Of a DNA stretch of 64,000 nt, positions 11,220-24,500 are shown in pieces (within the stretch, counting starts at the first letter, position 1; each line of letters opens with the position of its first letter). Under the pieces are notes generated by a model, which was given only the letters and a program-made list of their open reading frames with translations, did not search any database and was not told the origin of the DNA. Both the position numbers and the translations under genes were made by a program. The DNA comes from Allolobophora icterica (taxonomy: Eukaryota; Annelida; Clitellata; Crassiclitellata; Lumbricidae), in the NCBI GenBank assembly GCA_963556255.1, contig OY744608.1:66350678-66414677 (forward strand), written 5' to 3'.

Positions 11220-13345
11220 TTAACCTCTAATCGACGTCAACGTTAACGGTCTTTGACGCCATAAGATGTCGTAAAATGCTGGATATTAGTAAATTGAAAA
11301 TGTCGAATTACACACCTTTTAATGTTGGCTTTAACGTGTTATAAATATTTCTCAGTCGCGTTGTTTTTCATGCGTCGCCACTGCTCGTACTCTGGCAGTG
11401 CCAGTCTGAAGTCGGTATCAAGGAGGGCGACGCTAATCATCTGTGTTATGACACAGCGTCGTTAACAACAACTAACTAGGCCTAAATAGATAATAGCGTC
11501 CACCAATCGACGTCGATGTCATCGGTCTTTGACGTCATAAGATGTCGCTAAATGCTGAAAAGTATTAAATTAATAGGCTCAATTTACACACCTCTAATAG
11601 TAGATTTTATTTTGTAATAAATGTTTGTCAGTCTGGTTGAGTTTCCAGATAAAGTATTCGTGTGTGGACGTGTCAACGGCCTTTGATGCCAAAGGTTGGT
11701 AAAATGCTATTAACGCTAATTTAGAGCTATCTGTCTTAGTCTCAAACAATCTTGACATCTCTCTCAAGGTAATTTTTCTGCTGCACTTGCTTTTACGTGA
11801 CTTCTTCTAATTTCCCTGGATATCGGACGACCTTTTTGTGCTCCAAGTTTTTTCATGCTCCTTTTTCTTTACGAGATTATTGTGTACGCGGATCAGTTTT
11901 ATGGAGTGCCACGCAAATAAATGGAAGAAAGCGCTACGAAAATGAGGCGACAAGATTGGCGCCATTGGCACTTTTACGATTAAGGGCGCAAAATTCGTCT
12001 GCGATGACCATAAATTCTGTTTTAATTGCAACAATTGACGCTCCTATGGCAACAGTTGTCGGTACCTATGTCTCTAATGATCAGCATTTTGTTTTCATGA
12101 CAATTGCTTTTGTTTGAACATCCAAAGCAACAGTTGTTATTACTAATATCCTAATGGTAAGCAGGTTGTTTCCATGGGAATTGTTTTAATTTGAGTATCC
12201 ATGGCAACAGTTGTTATCTGAATATCAATGAGAAAGTGTTAATTTTCCTAACGGTCTACTGCTTCCAACCTTTCCTAAATGAAGCTGGGTTTTGGACGGA
12301 AAACCTCTGGATCAGTCCTCGAAGTAGGAAACAATTTCCAGTTAAAACATAAGGAATTACTCGTTTGGTACAACTCCATGATCCCGAAATAATTGCGCTA
12401 TCGTGGAATTTTCAGAAATTTCAGAGGTTAAAACTGGGACAATGAGACATTTTAGCTATTACATCTGCTCTATCAATTCTGTTTTCCACCTAAGACCAAC
12501 GATTTATGAAGATATTCGTGTGGAAGCCACACAATATCATTTAACACACGACTGCACGCCAAAAATACGAGCATTCACTTAGACACCTTTTAAGCTTTCT
12601 CTTTACAGTGTATATATTTTGCTTTCGCCAAGAGCTACGGTCAAACGTACCCTCAAGTGCACCAGACCAAAGACAAAGCACCAACACAGGGCCACAACAT
12701 ACAACATGCGGCAGGCACAGCCGAGGACTCCGGCTCAGCCCCTTCGTTCTGACCGGCTGGGTCATGACCTGGGAAATCTCACACTGCCTCTCGGCTGACG
12801 TCGGTAGACAACCTCGGCTGGAGCTACGAGTCCGATAACATGTTGACTGATGAGAATGACCCACTTAAAGAACTCTCGGGCAGTATATTAACATTCTCAA
12901 CATATAAACGAATATACATGCCCCTGTACATACAAACGTACATACATACATACATACATACATACATACATACATACATACATACATACATACATACATA
13001 CATACATACATACATGCATGCATGCATGCATAGGCTACATACATACATACATACATACAAAACACTATTAGGGCCTATTACAGGCTAAGCTAAGAAATTC
13101 AATAGCCTATAGCGCTATAGGACACTCATTCGATTATTACATTTGAACGACCTTATGTTGTAAAATGGCATTATGCTGACTAGATTGTGTAAATAGCGCA
13201 CAAATGAAAATCGTGTTTAAAGTTGTACAGAGGCAGAGTCACGCGCTTGTTTAGGGACGTGGGAGAAATTCGGTTAGAGGGATGGGAACAGTTAGGGAGC
13301 GTGACACTGTCTGAAAGTAATACATCGCTGTAAATAATCTTAAAC
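11220..13345. repeat. Duplicated segment D1 (paralogous to 42480-46165)
   Basis: Shared, collinear blocks include the AAGATGTCGCTAAATGCTG block (11538), CTTCTAATTTCCCTGGA (11804), ATCAGCATTTTGTTTTCATG (12080), GGGTCATGACCTGGGAAATC (12760) and GGACGTGGGAGAAATTCGG (13256). Divergence is substantial. The small open frames at 11797-12117 and 12541-12864 are not conserved as frames between the two copies, so I do not call genes. Confidence 0.7.
12939..13059. repeat. (CATA)n microsatellite
   Basis: A CATA array runs from 12939 to 13015. A short ATGC variant run and a GGCT interruption follow, then a second CATA stretch at 13035-13059. It is absent from the paralogous segment D2. Confidence 0.95.
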
Positions 13346-13679
13346 GCTCCTGTATACGCCACATATAAATAGATATGCAACCTTCTATTCGTGTATATGT
13401 ATATGCCCATATATGTACGTATTTCTATACGTCAAACTAAAATTCTTGTTTATTAATGGTCTGTGCCTAGACCTATAATTATACTAAATAACGTTTATAC
13501 AGTTTACTTGAATTTCTGTTAGAAATGTTTAACATAATCATAAATGGTTCTTGTACATATTACTAGTAACTGAAATCGAGACTCAAATATGTTAGCTACC
13601 GAAACAGTTTAAAGAAAATCGTGTTAACGAACTGTATAGTTTAAATGTGCTGTTTGTAAAATTGCAAATGTACGATGTT

Positions 13680-13987
13680 TGATATGACGTCAGCGGCCGA
13701 TGTTGTCATGAGATGTCATTAAACTGATGGTTAAAAAAAAAAAAAAGCTACGTCATATTTTTTACACTGAGTAGTCTCCATGGGTCGACGTCAATGGCCT
13801 TACTAGCCACAAGATCTCGTTAAACATGAATAAAATACATGGTAGACATCGTTTGCTACCGGTCCTGGATGCTTGGATATATAAATGACAAAACTTCCTA
13901 CCAACCTCAACTTATGCAACTCCATTATTGCTGCTCTTGTGTACTGCCAGTCCTAAGCCTGAATAAAGGGGAGCTGACGCTCATCAT
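13680..13987 (-). repeat. GTTTAACGACA family copies interrupted by a SINE
   Basis: GACGTCAGCGGCC... GATGTCATTAAAC (13684-13727) and GACGTCAATGGCC... CTCGTTAAAC (13789-13826) are two diverged copies of the same block. A third copy's TACTGCCAGTCCTAAGCCTG... GACGCTCATCAT is cut at 13987 by the SINE and resumes at 14201 with CGTTATGACGCAGCGTTG. Confidence 0.65.
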
Positions 13988-14200
13988 GGGAGGGGGAATA
14001 GAGTAGTGGTAACACTCATAGCCAGGAGAGCATAAGGTACACGGATCGACTCCCGTAACCTCCCTCTAGGGCGGCGCCTTCCATGGCTGCCAAACCGTGT
14101 GTTAATTAAGATATTGATTGTACTTTCATGTTTCAATGTAATCTTACTGCGTCTGTCGGTTTGAAAAAAATAAAGAATATAATAATTATTATTATTATCG
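13988..14200 (+). mobile_element. tRNA-derived SINE (family 1), full-length-looking
   Basis: The element opens GGGAGGGGGAATAGAGTAGTGG, whose TAGAGTAGTGG is A-box-like. GGATCGACTCC (14044-14054) is a good B-box, and the body continues with a TAGGGCGGCGCC block. The tail is ATAATAATTATTATTATTAT. The same element in opposite orientation is at 35771-35990. Both copies sit inside the same GTTTAACGACA family, at the GATTAGCGTC/CATCAT position. Transcription would be by RNA polymerase III, with reverse transcription by a partner LINE. Confidence 0.75.
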
Positions 14201-14308
14201 TCGTTATGACGCAGCGTTGTTAAACAGAAATTCGACGATTGCTTTAATATCGGAGCTGCTTTGCGATAGAAAAATAGATGATAAACAGCCAGGCCGCCAT
14301 TCCGAATG

Positions 14309-14520
14309 AGTCAGTTTGCATTCGCTAGAGGGACAGCATAGCAACAGCAGCACTCCCTTCAGCATAGACGACAAAGCTATCTGTATTCGCTAGATGGCCA
14401 GCATGATAACAGATACGTAGTCTTCAGGGCATACGGTTAAATCCACCTGCATTCGCCAGATGGCCGGTAAAGCGTTTACGCTCAGTGTAAACGATAAATG
14501 TTGACTGCAGTTGGCAGATC
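14309..14520. repeat. Diverged ~66-bp tandem repeat, 3-4 units
   Basis: Successive units start TGCATTCGCTAGAGGGACAG (14318), TGTATTCGCTAGATGGCCAG and TGCATTCGCCAGATGGCCGG, with a decayed fourth TGCAGTTGGCAGATC. Spacing shrinks from about 68 to 58 bp. A separate GCTTTAATATCGGAG block is also duplicated at 14241 and 14838. Confidence 0.65.
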
Positions 14521-14639
14521 AACAGACAGCGATTTCTCTCGTATCGCCTTCAACGGAATGTGTTGTTTGGAATGAAAGGACGAAGGTCTGACCCTAGAAG
14601 GGTCATCGCAACTGACCACGTCCTTTTCAAGCAGACGGT

Positions 14640-14910
14640 CAATCTCTTCAATCTTTAAACGGATACCATGTCTCAGCTAATCAACCAAGTGCTCCCGCTT
14701 CGGAGAGTTCGCACTCGACATATTTAGTATATTATTTGCACATTTGGCACTGACTCGCTCCTTGAGGAACTTGATGCACTGGGTCAGCTTTACGCGGATG
14801 ACATACAGGCATACTTGCACTGTACGCCTGTATGCTGCTTTAATATCGGAGAGGCTTTGCCGGTAGAAAAACAGTTGGCGAGCCTCTTGAGACAAACAGA
14901 CAGGCGGCCA
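14640..14910 (+). pseudogene. LINE reverse-transcriptase relic with YADD motif
   Basis: About 14766-14815 translates as a short run containing G-Q-L-Y-A-D-D-I-Q-A-Y-L. This is the catalytic C motif of a CR1/L2-like non-LTR reverse transcriptase. Upstream the frame is broken within about 100 bp and no other domain is readable. Confidence 0.6.
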
Positions 14911-15177
14911 TTATTATTAATCAATCTAGACTTCATATAGCGCCCCTTAAAGATAGTCCTAGGAGCTCCCGTTTTAGAAAGTTGCCATCGAAATTTCACC
15001 TCAAACTCTGGAAGAAGTTCGAATCTGGGTCATAATATGTTTGTATGTGACTAAGCATATATATATAAGCATATAACTATGTATGTATGTTATTAATAAG
15101 TGTATAGGGCATATTTAGTACCTCACGAAATCTAGCTGATCCGAGCAAGTGCATTCAGTGCATTTGAATGTACAATT

Positions 15178-15419
15178 TATTTATTTATTTATTTATTTAT
15201 TCCGGATATTTCTATAGCGCCTCTCGAAGTCTACTACTACTCAGAGGCGCTCCCGACTACAGCATTTGATACTGTGCCGGAATTTTCACGCCGAAGCGTC
15301 ACGAGCAATTGCGAGTGAAGGACTTGCCCAAGGTCCGTACGCAGAGGCTAGAGTGGGATTCGAACCTGCAACCCTCCGGTCACAAGGCGCCGAACTTACC
15401 ACTGAGCCACCACGCCCCA
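15178..15419 (-). mobile_element. tRNA-derived SINE (family 2), complete
   Basis: Read on the minus strand from 15419 it has a textbook A-box (TGGCTCAGTGG) and B-box (GGTTCGAATCC) about 40 bp apart. A core with CTTGGGCAAGTCCTTC follows, then a tail with GAGGCGCTATAGAAAT and an AAAT microsatellite. The GGGCAAGTC core recalls MIR/L2-type SINE cores of vertebrates. The GCGCTATANAAA tail is shared with LINE 3' ends in this window. Truncated tails of this sort occur near 160, 14932, 20840, 33525, 34515 and 58045. Confidence 0.85.
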
Positions 15420-16295
15420 CAATGATGACTAAACACTGAACAGAGTCAAATGCAATAGTACACAAGTGCAGCGGATGAATGTTTCTAAGAGGAACATTGC
15501 TGTTTCGTATTTAGTTCATTAAAGCTGCCAATATCGTCCACTGCAAAAGCAAATCTGGCAACTTTTGCTTGCATAGAAGTTGATAACCTCACGACGATTT
15601 TATCAACCACAATTCTATTCAGAAGAAAATAATTCAGGGTAGACTTTACGATTCGAATTCTACACAATGTAAAAGCAGCTGTAAGAAACTGGATCAACGC
15701 GTGACAACCTTATACGTGCCTAAAAACTCAATCAACGTAACAATACATATTTGTTGTCAATCAATCAATCTTTATTGTACCATGAGCAGCGCAAGTGACA
15801 ACAAAGAAAAAACATTAAACCATTGTTACATTGTTACCATTAGTCAGCAATGAGCAAGAAGCAAGGTCGACCCAAAAGGGGCATAGACCCCACTAACTTA
15901 GAGTAACCCATATTCAAATTACATGATGATGGCGGGTATGATATTATCAGCGATAAGACACAGTTAGGATCAAAAAACGAAAAAAGAAGAACAATGATGC
16001 ATATTAATCATAATGTAAATTATGTTTCTTCACTATAACTTCACTGACTTTTAAATAACTTCCCCATCGGCTTTTAAATATTCCAAGTGTAGCAGCGTTT
16101 CGATTGTTCAGTGGTATATTATTCCAGATTTTAGGACCTATATAGATCGAAGTGAAAACCGATAATAACTAGTTCTTGCATATGTTTCAGAGACACCAAT
16201 GGCCGACCTTGTAAAATGAGTATGTACATCAGCCACTCTACTTAAGAATTTAGAGAAGGACTTTGCTAACAGATTGTTGAGGTATTTATGTTGTA

Positions 16296-18416
16296 AAGTG
16301 CCCAATTGCTGGCCGGTGCCCGGTTATTGGCCACTTTTGCAAAGCTCAAACTTACAGATAAACATCTAGAGCGATAAAATTATAAGCTCTTTGTTACCAA
16401 ATCACGTAATGCTTATGTTTTCAAAATCTAACTTCTTTCAAAGCTGATAATGCCCCTTCTGCGCATGCTGGTGCTAGCACACTGACGGAAATATAAAACT
16501 AAATATATATGTTATAACGATGCGGAACAGTTATTTCAAATATGACTTCGCACTTTCCTATTTTTAATAAATTTATTTTTCTACCACATGAGAGTGCCCC
16601 GTTACTGGCCGTGTAGTTGCCTAGTTATTGGCCATGGCCAGTAATTGGTACACGTGGCCAGTAATTGGGCTCTCGGTGATCAGGCATTTCCCACACCTAT
16701 AATCATGGCTTAGGCTAAAGCACAGTTATTTTTTTCATCTGTTTACCTTTCTTGTTACAATATTTACAGTTTACACTAAGATTTTGCAATTTATTGCAGG
16801 TCTGTTGTTATTTTGATGTATACTGCTGTGCACCAAATACGACAGGCCCAATGAAAATAGGCTTAGCTAAACTTAGTAATTAACAACCTTAGGTACCGGT
16901 AGTGTTTTATCTTACTTTAATTTGTTTCTGCTGATATTTTCCAGATTAATCTAAACCCAGTCATGTTGTCAAGACCTTAAACCTCAAGACCAAGACTTTG
17001 AACCCCAAGACTTTTGGTCTTAAGACCAAGACCAAGACTTTTAAAAACGAACTCAAGTGCACTTGAGACCAAGACCTTGGTCTCGAGGACAACAAGTCTG
17101 TCTAAAACCGGAATAATTATGGGAAAGTGTAAAAGTAAGGCAAAAGAATAAAAAATATTAAAGAAAAACAGACCAACAGAATCTAATACTTCAGTCTTGA
17201 GGTGGAGGCAATGGTCCAGTGAAGACATGAGAGCGGCAGTTCAGGCAGTTCTATGTCACAGAGAAAGGCATGTCAAACGTTTAATGTTCCTTGTGGCACA
17301 ATGCAAATGTACCATTCGTCAAAGTCCAGCATTGAGTCAAAAGTCGTGTAAATCAAAAAAGTCAAATGAAGACAACTGGCAGTGCTTTGGTTGCAATGGA
17401 TATTATTTTGATGATAAGAACTGCAAGTATAAGCTTAATGAGGACTGGGTGTCTTGTGTTGAATGTGACAAGTTGTTGTTTCACAATTCATGTGCTTTGA
17501 ATCATATGTATATTCGTTTAATTGTTGACATCAAGCTTTGCTGGCAATAACGCAGCAAATTACAGAATAATATCAAATTTGACAATGATGATGTCCATGG
17601 TGATTTTAAGTAAGTAAGTATATTCTTTTTTAACACCAACTGCGTATACCTTTACTTGTGCTGCATGTTTTCGGTCATCAAGTTAAGTACAGTATTTTAT
17701 GAAAAGTATCTGAACAATGATTTGACATTGGACTCTGGTCTGTAGAATATAGATTTAGTACATAGTTAAGCAAGCAAAACTACCATCCATAAATTAAAAA
17801 AACTGATCAAAACAGCAAACTTAAAATGTGCAATAATAATTTTTCTAGTCAGCCCTAATTTAAATTTTTATTATTGTTGACATGAATTTTTATTGATAAA
17901 GTACTGATTTAATTTTGTTACTCGTTTTATATTGGTATTTTCTTAAACCCATTTTGGGATATCTGATAAAATTGTATTTGGAATGGACTTTGATTTTACT
18001 TTGGTGCTTTTATATATTGTTTTCAAAGGGAAAACGTGAAATAAATAGGCCTAACATAACTGCTAAAATATACAAAGGAAGTAAATAAATATCTGGCTGA
18101 CAAGCAGTGCCAGAAAGGATGACTTTCAAGAATATCATACTTATGCCAGTAATTGGTACATGACATTTATATAGTGTGTACCAAATACTGGCCGCCCGGC
18201 CAGTAATTGGTCATGTGTGGCCAATATTTGGGCATTTTCACAAAATATGATTTTTTGTAAATTTCTGTTTTGTTTCTGAACAAATTTAGCAAATGTTATT
18301 TTGAGCTGTAGGTGTTTTTCATTCTATAAAATTTTATATATGACAAGCTAAGTTTACTATAATGGTAACTAATATACATAATATAGAAAAAATATGCAGC
18401 CAGTAATTGGGCACTT
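16296..18416 (+). mobile_element. pogo/Tigger-type DNA transposon, internally deleted, 2.1 kb
   Basis: Ends are inverted: AAGTGCCCAATTGCTGGCC at the left and, in reverse complement, AAGTGCCCAATTACTGGC at the right. Each is flanked by TA, as expected of the Tc1/mariner-pogo group. Subterminal regions (16296-16690 and 18140-18416) carry many copies of GGCCAGTAATTGG in both orientations, a likely transposase-binding array. The only coding remnant is at 17119-17550. The element sits inside a dead LINE, whose reading resumes on the other side. Confidence 0.85.
17119..17550 (+). pseudogene. Transposase remnant: HTH start joined to C-terminal zinc finger
   Basis: The open stretch 17197-17550 (about 117 codons) begins L-R-W-R-Q-W-S-S-E-D-M-R-A-A-V. 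This matches the start of pogo/Tigger and psq-type helix-turn-helix DNA-binding domains. It then passes into a Cys/His-rich tail with C-F-G-C, D-W-V-S-C-V-E-C and H-N-S-C, resembling the small zinc finger at the C terminus of some DDE endonuclease proteins. The DDE catalytic domain that should lie between is missing. An in-frame stop near 17149 separates it from the upstream ATG at 17119. It is best read as an internal-deletion derivative, not a host PHD-finger gene. Confidence 0.6.
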
Positions 18417-19000
18417 TACCCTATTCACAGTATCTAACCTCAGTATGTGAATATCGCTTATCAAGTATTATTTATCTTATGGCTCTGTTTTGTAAAATTA
18501 AGAGTTTCCTCAGACTTGTGGGATAGGTGGATGCCCATACAACATTGACATAAGTGAAATACGGGTATATTAAAGTATAATATAAGCTTTTTCGGATATA
18601 CTCAGCGATGAGATATGATATTCTTGCAAGTATATCATACAAATACTCTTAGCTACTTTTGTAGCAACAGCATTAATGTGATCGTTCCATAGCAAGCATT
18701 CGTCAATAAAACCCCAAGAAATTTGGTTGAGTGGACTAATTTGGTTGAGTGGACTTGACTCATTGTTGCGTCATCTAACACGAGAGATTTTTGCAATGCC
18801 GGGAGTGGTTTCTTAATAGAGCGGAATATAATAAAACATGTCTTTTTGAGATTAAGAGAGAGATGATTAATCCTGAACCAGTCAGCCATTACTTTTAATT
18901 CAGTGTTTAGTATATCGACAATATTGGTTAAAGATTCATGTGAATAAAATACATTAGTATTGTCTACAAAAAGAATAAATTTTAAAATATTAGACGAATA

Positions 19001-19984
19001 TTTGATTTACAGCTTTGTGCGAACAAAACCATGCAGGCAATAGAGAAAATAAAATCTTAATTAGTTTTAATTAGAATGCTCCTAAATCGTCTGATCTTAC
19101 TCAGGCATTTCTAAGGCTAAGTTGTTGAGCTTATTCCGTAAAACAATACCATGACCCTGCCATGACGCCCACGAGGATCCCTTGTAAACGACACATTATG
19201 ATTCCTTACGTCACCATCACTGATGAGTGAGTTAAGCGACTCAAATTTAAAACACAACTGATCAACAATTGCTTTTAAGTTCACATCGTTCGGCACAAAC
19301 AAAAGAAGCTCGTGAGTAAGTAAGTCGCTCCATGCGAGATAGGTCTAAACCGTGGAAGAGCAAGCGACTCATCGCGACCATTCTATCTTTCTATCCTTTG
19401 AATCCTTTCCTATTCTAGCGGCACAGAATGGAGGTCAAAATAATCAACAGCAACTGAAAATAACAAACACTTGTCAGCTGTAGTCTACCTCAATGCATGT
19501 ATGTATCAAAACACAGCTGTTAATTATAATTAGTGTTTAAGTCTCTGAGGATACTTCTGTACCTACGGGGGCGGGGATATAATAATAATATTTATTATTA
19601 ATTTTGAGCCCTAGGTACACAGGATCCGTCAAAGACTTCAACATTGAGAAAAGTAAAAAAAAAAAAAAAAAATAATAATAATAATAATAATAATGCAATT
19701 AATACAAATAATCCTGAAACCCAGCGTTACAGTGCGAACGCTTAAATCATTCGTCTGCCGCGCCAGGCGGTGTTGCAACATGATTCCCGCACTTACCTCA
19801 ACTCCGATGATTCCGGCCGCAATTCCGACAGCAATGGGTCGCGATTGGAGGATTATATCAAAGACGGAGTCGTAGCAGTTCTACGAGAAAAAAGAATGTC
19901 AACATCAAGAGAATTGACAAGAGTTACGAAAACAAGCATCAAATTAATATACTTTAAGGCTGGAAAACTTTTACCCAGGGAACG
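19001..19984. other. No recognisable gene
   Basis: AT-rich sequence without supportable genes. A short A/AAT run lies at 19657-19694. The minus-strand open frame at 19117-19302 has no recognisable domain and no neighbouring exon. Confidence 0.4.
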
Positions 19985-20225
19985 GTAGGTGATTGGTTAG
20001 AGCGCTAACCAATCAGCTAACCCGTAACATGAAGAGTACGGGTCTGAGACTCCATCCTTGGACGGTTACCGTGCAGGAATCTTCAGCTAGTCCTTCACTC
20101 ACAATTGCGCGTCGCCATCGATGTTCCGTCGTAGGGTTGTGTGCACTTTTGAACGTTGGAAGGAGGGCAGTATCAAAAACAGTTGTATTGTGTTGTATAA
20201 GGGAGTATGATGCTGCATCATAATG
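19985..20225 (+). mobile_element. Candidate tRNA-related SINE
   Basis: GGTAGGTGATTGGTTAGAGC resembles a tRNA 5' end with A-box. GGGTCTGAGACTCC about 40 bp downstream is a degenerate B-box. No clean tail or target duplication was found. Confidence 0.3.
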
Positions 20226-20324
20226 GCAATAATGCTCAATTGGTTGTGTCTTCAAAAATCTGTCGGTCCATAGGAAATCGATGTGGCGACGTTCCTCAGG
20301 TTGAGTCCTGTTTGACTAAACTAC

Positions 20325-20605
20325 ATAAAAGACTCCAACTTGATTGAAGACTACCCACTCTTTGATGGAAAACTATTAACCTTATATTTGAAAACCTTAA
20401 ACCCTACGACTAAAAGCCAAACAAGTTTTTGACTGAAAACTAAAATGGTTTGTTGAATACTACTTACATTTTGATTGAAAACTTAACAAATTTTTGCTGA
20501 AAACTACGAATCTTTCCTAGTGAAAGTACCGACCTCTTAATTAAAAACTCCAACGCCTTTCACTAGAAAATTAACAGCTTTTTCGTTAGAAGCTACCGAC
20601 CTTTG
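20325..20605. repeat. Degenerate ~24-bp tandem repeat
   Basis: About eleven diverged units follow the pattern TTTTGATTGAAAACTACNNA. The GAAAACTA core recurs at roughly 20-30-bp spacing. It is too decayed for exact boundaries. Confidence 0.6.
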
Positions 20606-22135
<1,530 letters not shown>

Positions 22136-22389
22136 AATAGTAGTAATAGTAGTAGCAGCAGCGGTGGTGGTGGTGTTGGTGGTTGTAGTAGTGTTAGTGG
22201 TTGTAGTAGTAGTAATAGTGGTAGCACTATTATTACTTTTGTGGCGATAGGTGTCGTGGTTATAACGTAGTATTATATATACGGTGTTTCTATTCTCTCA
22301 AATCTGGTCCTTCACGAGCTTATTATGGCTGAAACTGCCACTGACGTCGACCTCACCTAACCTTACTTACGTTTGTACCCAGACACTAA

Positions 22390-23165
22390 TGGTAGATTCC
22401 GTTGTTCAACGACATCCTATGGCGACCAGGGTCTTTGACCTTACAATTACTTTACAACAGTAAGCACTGTTGTAAGGCTTATTCTAACGGTGAACAAAGC
22501 AAAAGTATTCAAAGGAAACAGCATCACCTACACACGCTGCGATCAAACGAAGTCTTATTGCGTCAAAGTCAACGTTTTAACAATGACAGTTTGACTACAT
22601 CATTCTAATGGCAACAAGGGCCGTTCACGTCGGCTGAAATTATTCCCAACAGTACTAACTCTTCGCATGTAGAGACGTCGTAGAGAACCGCTTATGACCC
22701 CACTGCTGCTTTCACTTATATGGCAAAGATTAAACTTAAAAGAGGTGTCGAATTATTTTGAACAGTGCTCACCGTTCGCATGCCACAATACAGCGCTAAG
22801 TAATACTTACAATTCAAGTCGACTTGGATACCTTTAATTTTTTTACGCTTGTGTCATTTTGTTCTCAACTTATGACTTACCTTTTCAAATTCCTTATCCA
22901 TCATAGGCTGCCTCTCTGTCTAACGAACTGATACTCTGGATATTGACATGATTACGGATTGGTTTTGGTGTGCCATCGGTTGATGCCTTGTGCATTAGGA
23001 TCGAGAGTTTAACACAGGCCGTTGACATCGACAGAAATTATTTTGGAATATTAGAACTCATTTGATTGGTTGGTTAGTTGTTGTTTAACGACTCTGTGTT
23101 TAACAAAGATGGTTAGCGTCGCCCTCCTCCTTTTCCTGTTTTGGGACTGACACTACTAGAGTGCG
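22390..23165 (+). repeat. GTTTAACGACA family cluster
   Basis: Ends occur at about 22405 (GTTCAACGACATCCTATGG), 22590-22635 (ACATCATTCTAATGGCAACA... GCCGTTCACGTCGG), 22735-22800 (AAAAGAGGTGTCGAATTATT) and 23070-23150 (TTGGTTGGTTAGTTGTTGTT then TTAACGACTCTGTG). This is one of the denser clusters. Confidence 0.65.
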
Positions 23166-24132
23166 AGAGGTTTGCTTTTGAATGGTAATATTGCTTCTTA
23201 TAGCTTCACAGATTTACACGTTAAAGGTGTCCAATTTTGCGGCAATTTACTCTGACCTCGTTAAATTAATGCTGCCTAGTCGGTGAACTATCGTAATCGT
23301 ACTCTTCAAACTTCTAAAGCGCCACTTGAAGCCAATGCGCAGGGCATCAGTCTATTCACGAGCGCTACGTAAAATCAGAGGAGTAAAACACAGAGTAGTC
23401 CAAAATAGGTCAAGTCCGGTTTCCAGAGGGCCAGATCAAGAGAGGAGGCAGAGCAGCTGTCTAGTATGAAACTGCGGTCATTAAAGTCTACAGCGATATT
23501 GTTCTGGCCCTTAACTCTTGTATATCACCGCTCTACTACTACTGGATTTCTCCGCTGCCTTTGATTGTGTGGACCATCCCACCCTTCTAAAAATCCTGCA
23601 AGTACAGTTCGGTTTTACTGCCTTAATAATTCGATGGATTGCCTCGTTCCTTGTTTTGAGATCTCACAGTCTCAAACTCAGTGGGTGCTCATCAAAAATC
23701 TTTTCTGTCCTCTTTGGTGTCCCCGAAGATCCATTCTCGGTCCACTTCTCTTTAAACCTTCAATATTGCTAACTTCAGTGGCGCCGGCACGCGGACGCAA
23801 TAGACGCATTTGCGTCTACTTTTTGGCTAAACAATAAACAATGAAATCTTAATGACAACCTCTAAATGTTAACCTCTAAATGTGATTATATGAATTTAAT
23901 GTGTGAAATAATTAAGGTTTAGATTTTCTGAACGGCAAAATTTGTATTAGTAAAGCACACTTTGCACACAATAATGACAATATGTTATTGTTAGTAGCTC
24001 TATGGTTACACTCTACAGCCTGAGCCTCAATTGGTATATCTATGCTACGGACGTTACGCGTCATGACGTAGTAAACAATATAAGCGTGTTTAATTTCATT
24101 GCGTTTTAGTTATTATCAACTTAGACTTAGTG

Positions 24133-24500
24133 TTATCTATACATATAAATATAATATCCATAGAGTGTCCGTCAGTCGGAGGACGCTACGTCACAAACGG
24201 TTTCTGTTCTATTGTGAAACAGAAACCGTTTGTGACGTCAGTACTACCGTCTTGACGACGGCGATCAGAGCATTTTGACCAACGATACATATAGGCCTAC
24301 ACTGCCGTCATAATATGACGGGCAAATACTCTAGCACATATAATATCCATATAGCGTGTGTCTGTCGGAGGACGCTTCTATTGTGAAACAGAAACCGTTT
24401 GTGACGTCAGTACTGACGACGGCGATCAGAGCATTTTAACCAACGATACATATAGGCCTATGTACACTGCCGTCATAATATGACAGGCAAATACTCTAGT
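24133..24500 (+). mobile_element. Two tandem Helitron-like units
   Basis: Each unit contains AATATCCATA, TCGGAGGACGC, GAAACAGAAACCGTTTGTGA and GATCAGAGCATTTT. Each ends in a hairpin (CCGTCATAATATGACGG or its variant), then CAAATACTCTAG. Unit 1 starts TC (about 24133) and ends CTAG at 24334. Unit 2 ends CTAG-T at about 24500. Unit 1 also holds a perfect 21-bp-arm palindrome (24188-24208/24218-24238); only one arm is left in unit 2. The 3' end matches the element at 3232-3531. Confidence 0.6.

Larger units (their letters stand above)
15760..19000 (-). pseudogene. Non-LTR retrotransposon (CR1/Jockey-like) split by a pogo insertion
   Basis: The minus strand carries the polymerase end of a LINE. 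From about 18975 to 18650 it reads L-F-V-D-N-T-N-V-F (the YADD-equivalent motif with D-N), then N-H-L-S-L-N-L-K-K-T and F-L-G-V. The C-terminal part continues on the far side of the transposon, at about 16290-16050, with V-H-T-H-F-T-R-S-A and Y-Y-R-F-S-L-R-S. The 3' end is a CAATCAATCAATCTTTATT tail near 15760. Stops and frameshifts are frequent. Split at a TA dinucleotide (16294-16295/18417-18418). Confidence 0.75.

Noticed and set aside
17197..17550. Host PHD-finger gene
   Set aside because: It lies between inverted ends with TA duplications and starts with a pogo/psq-type HTH, so it belongs to the transposon.
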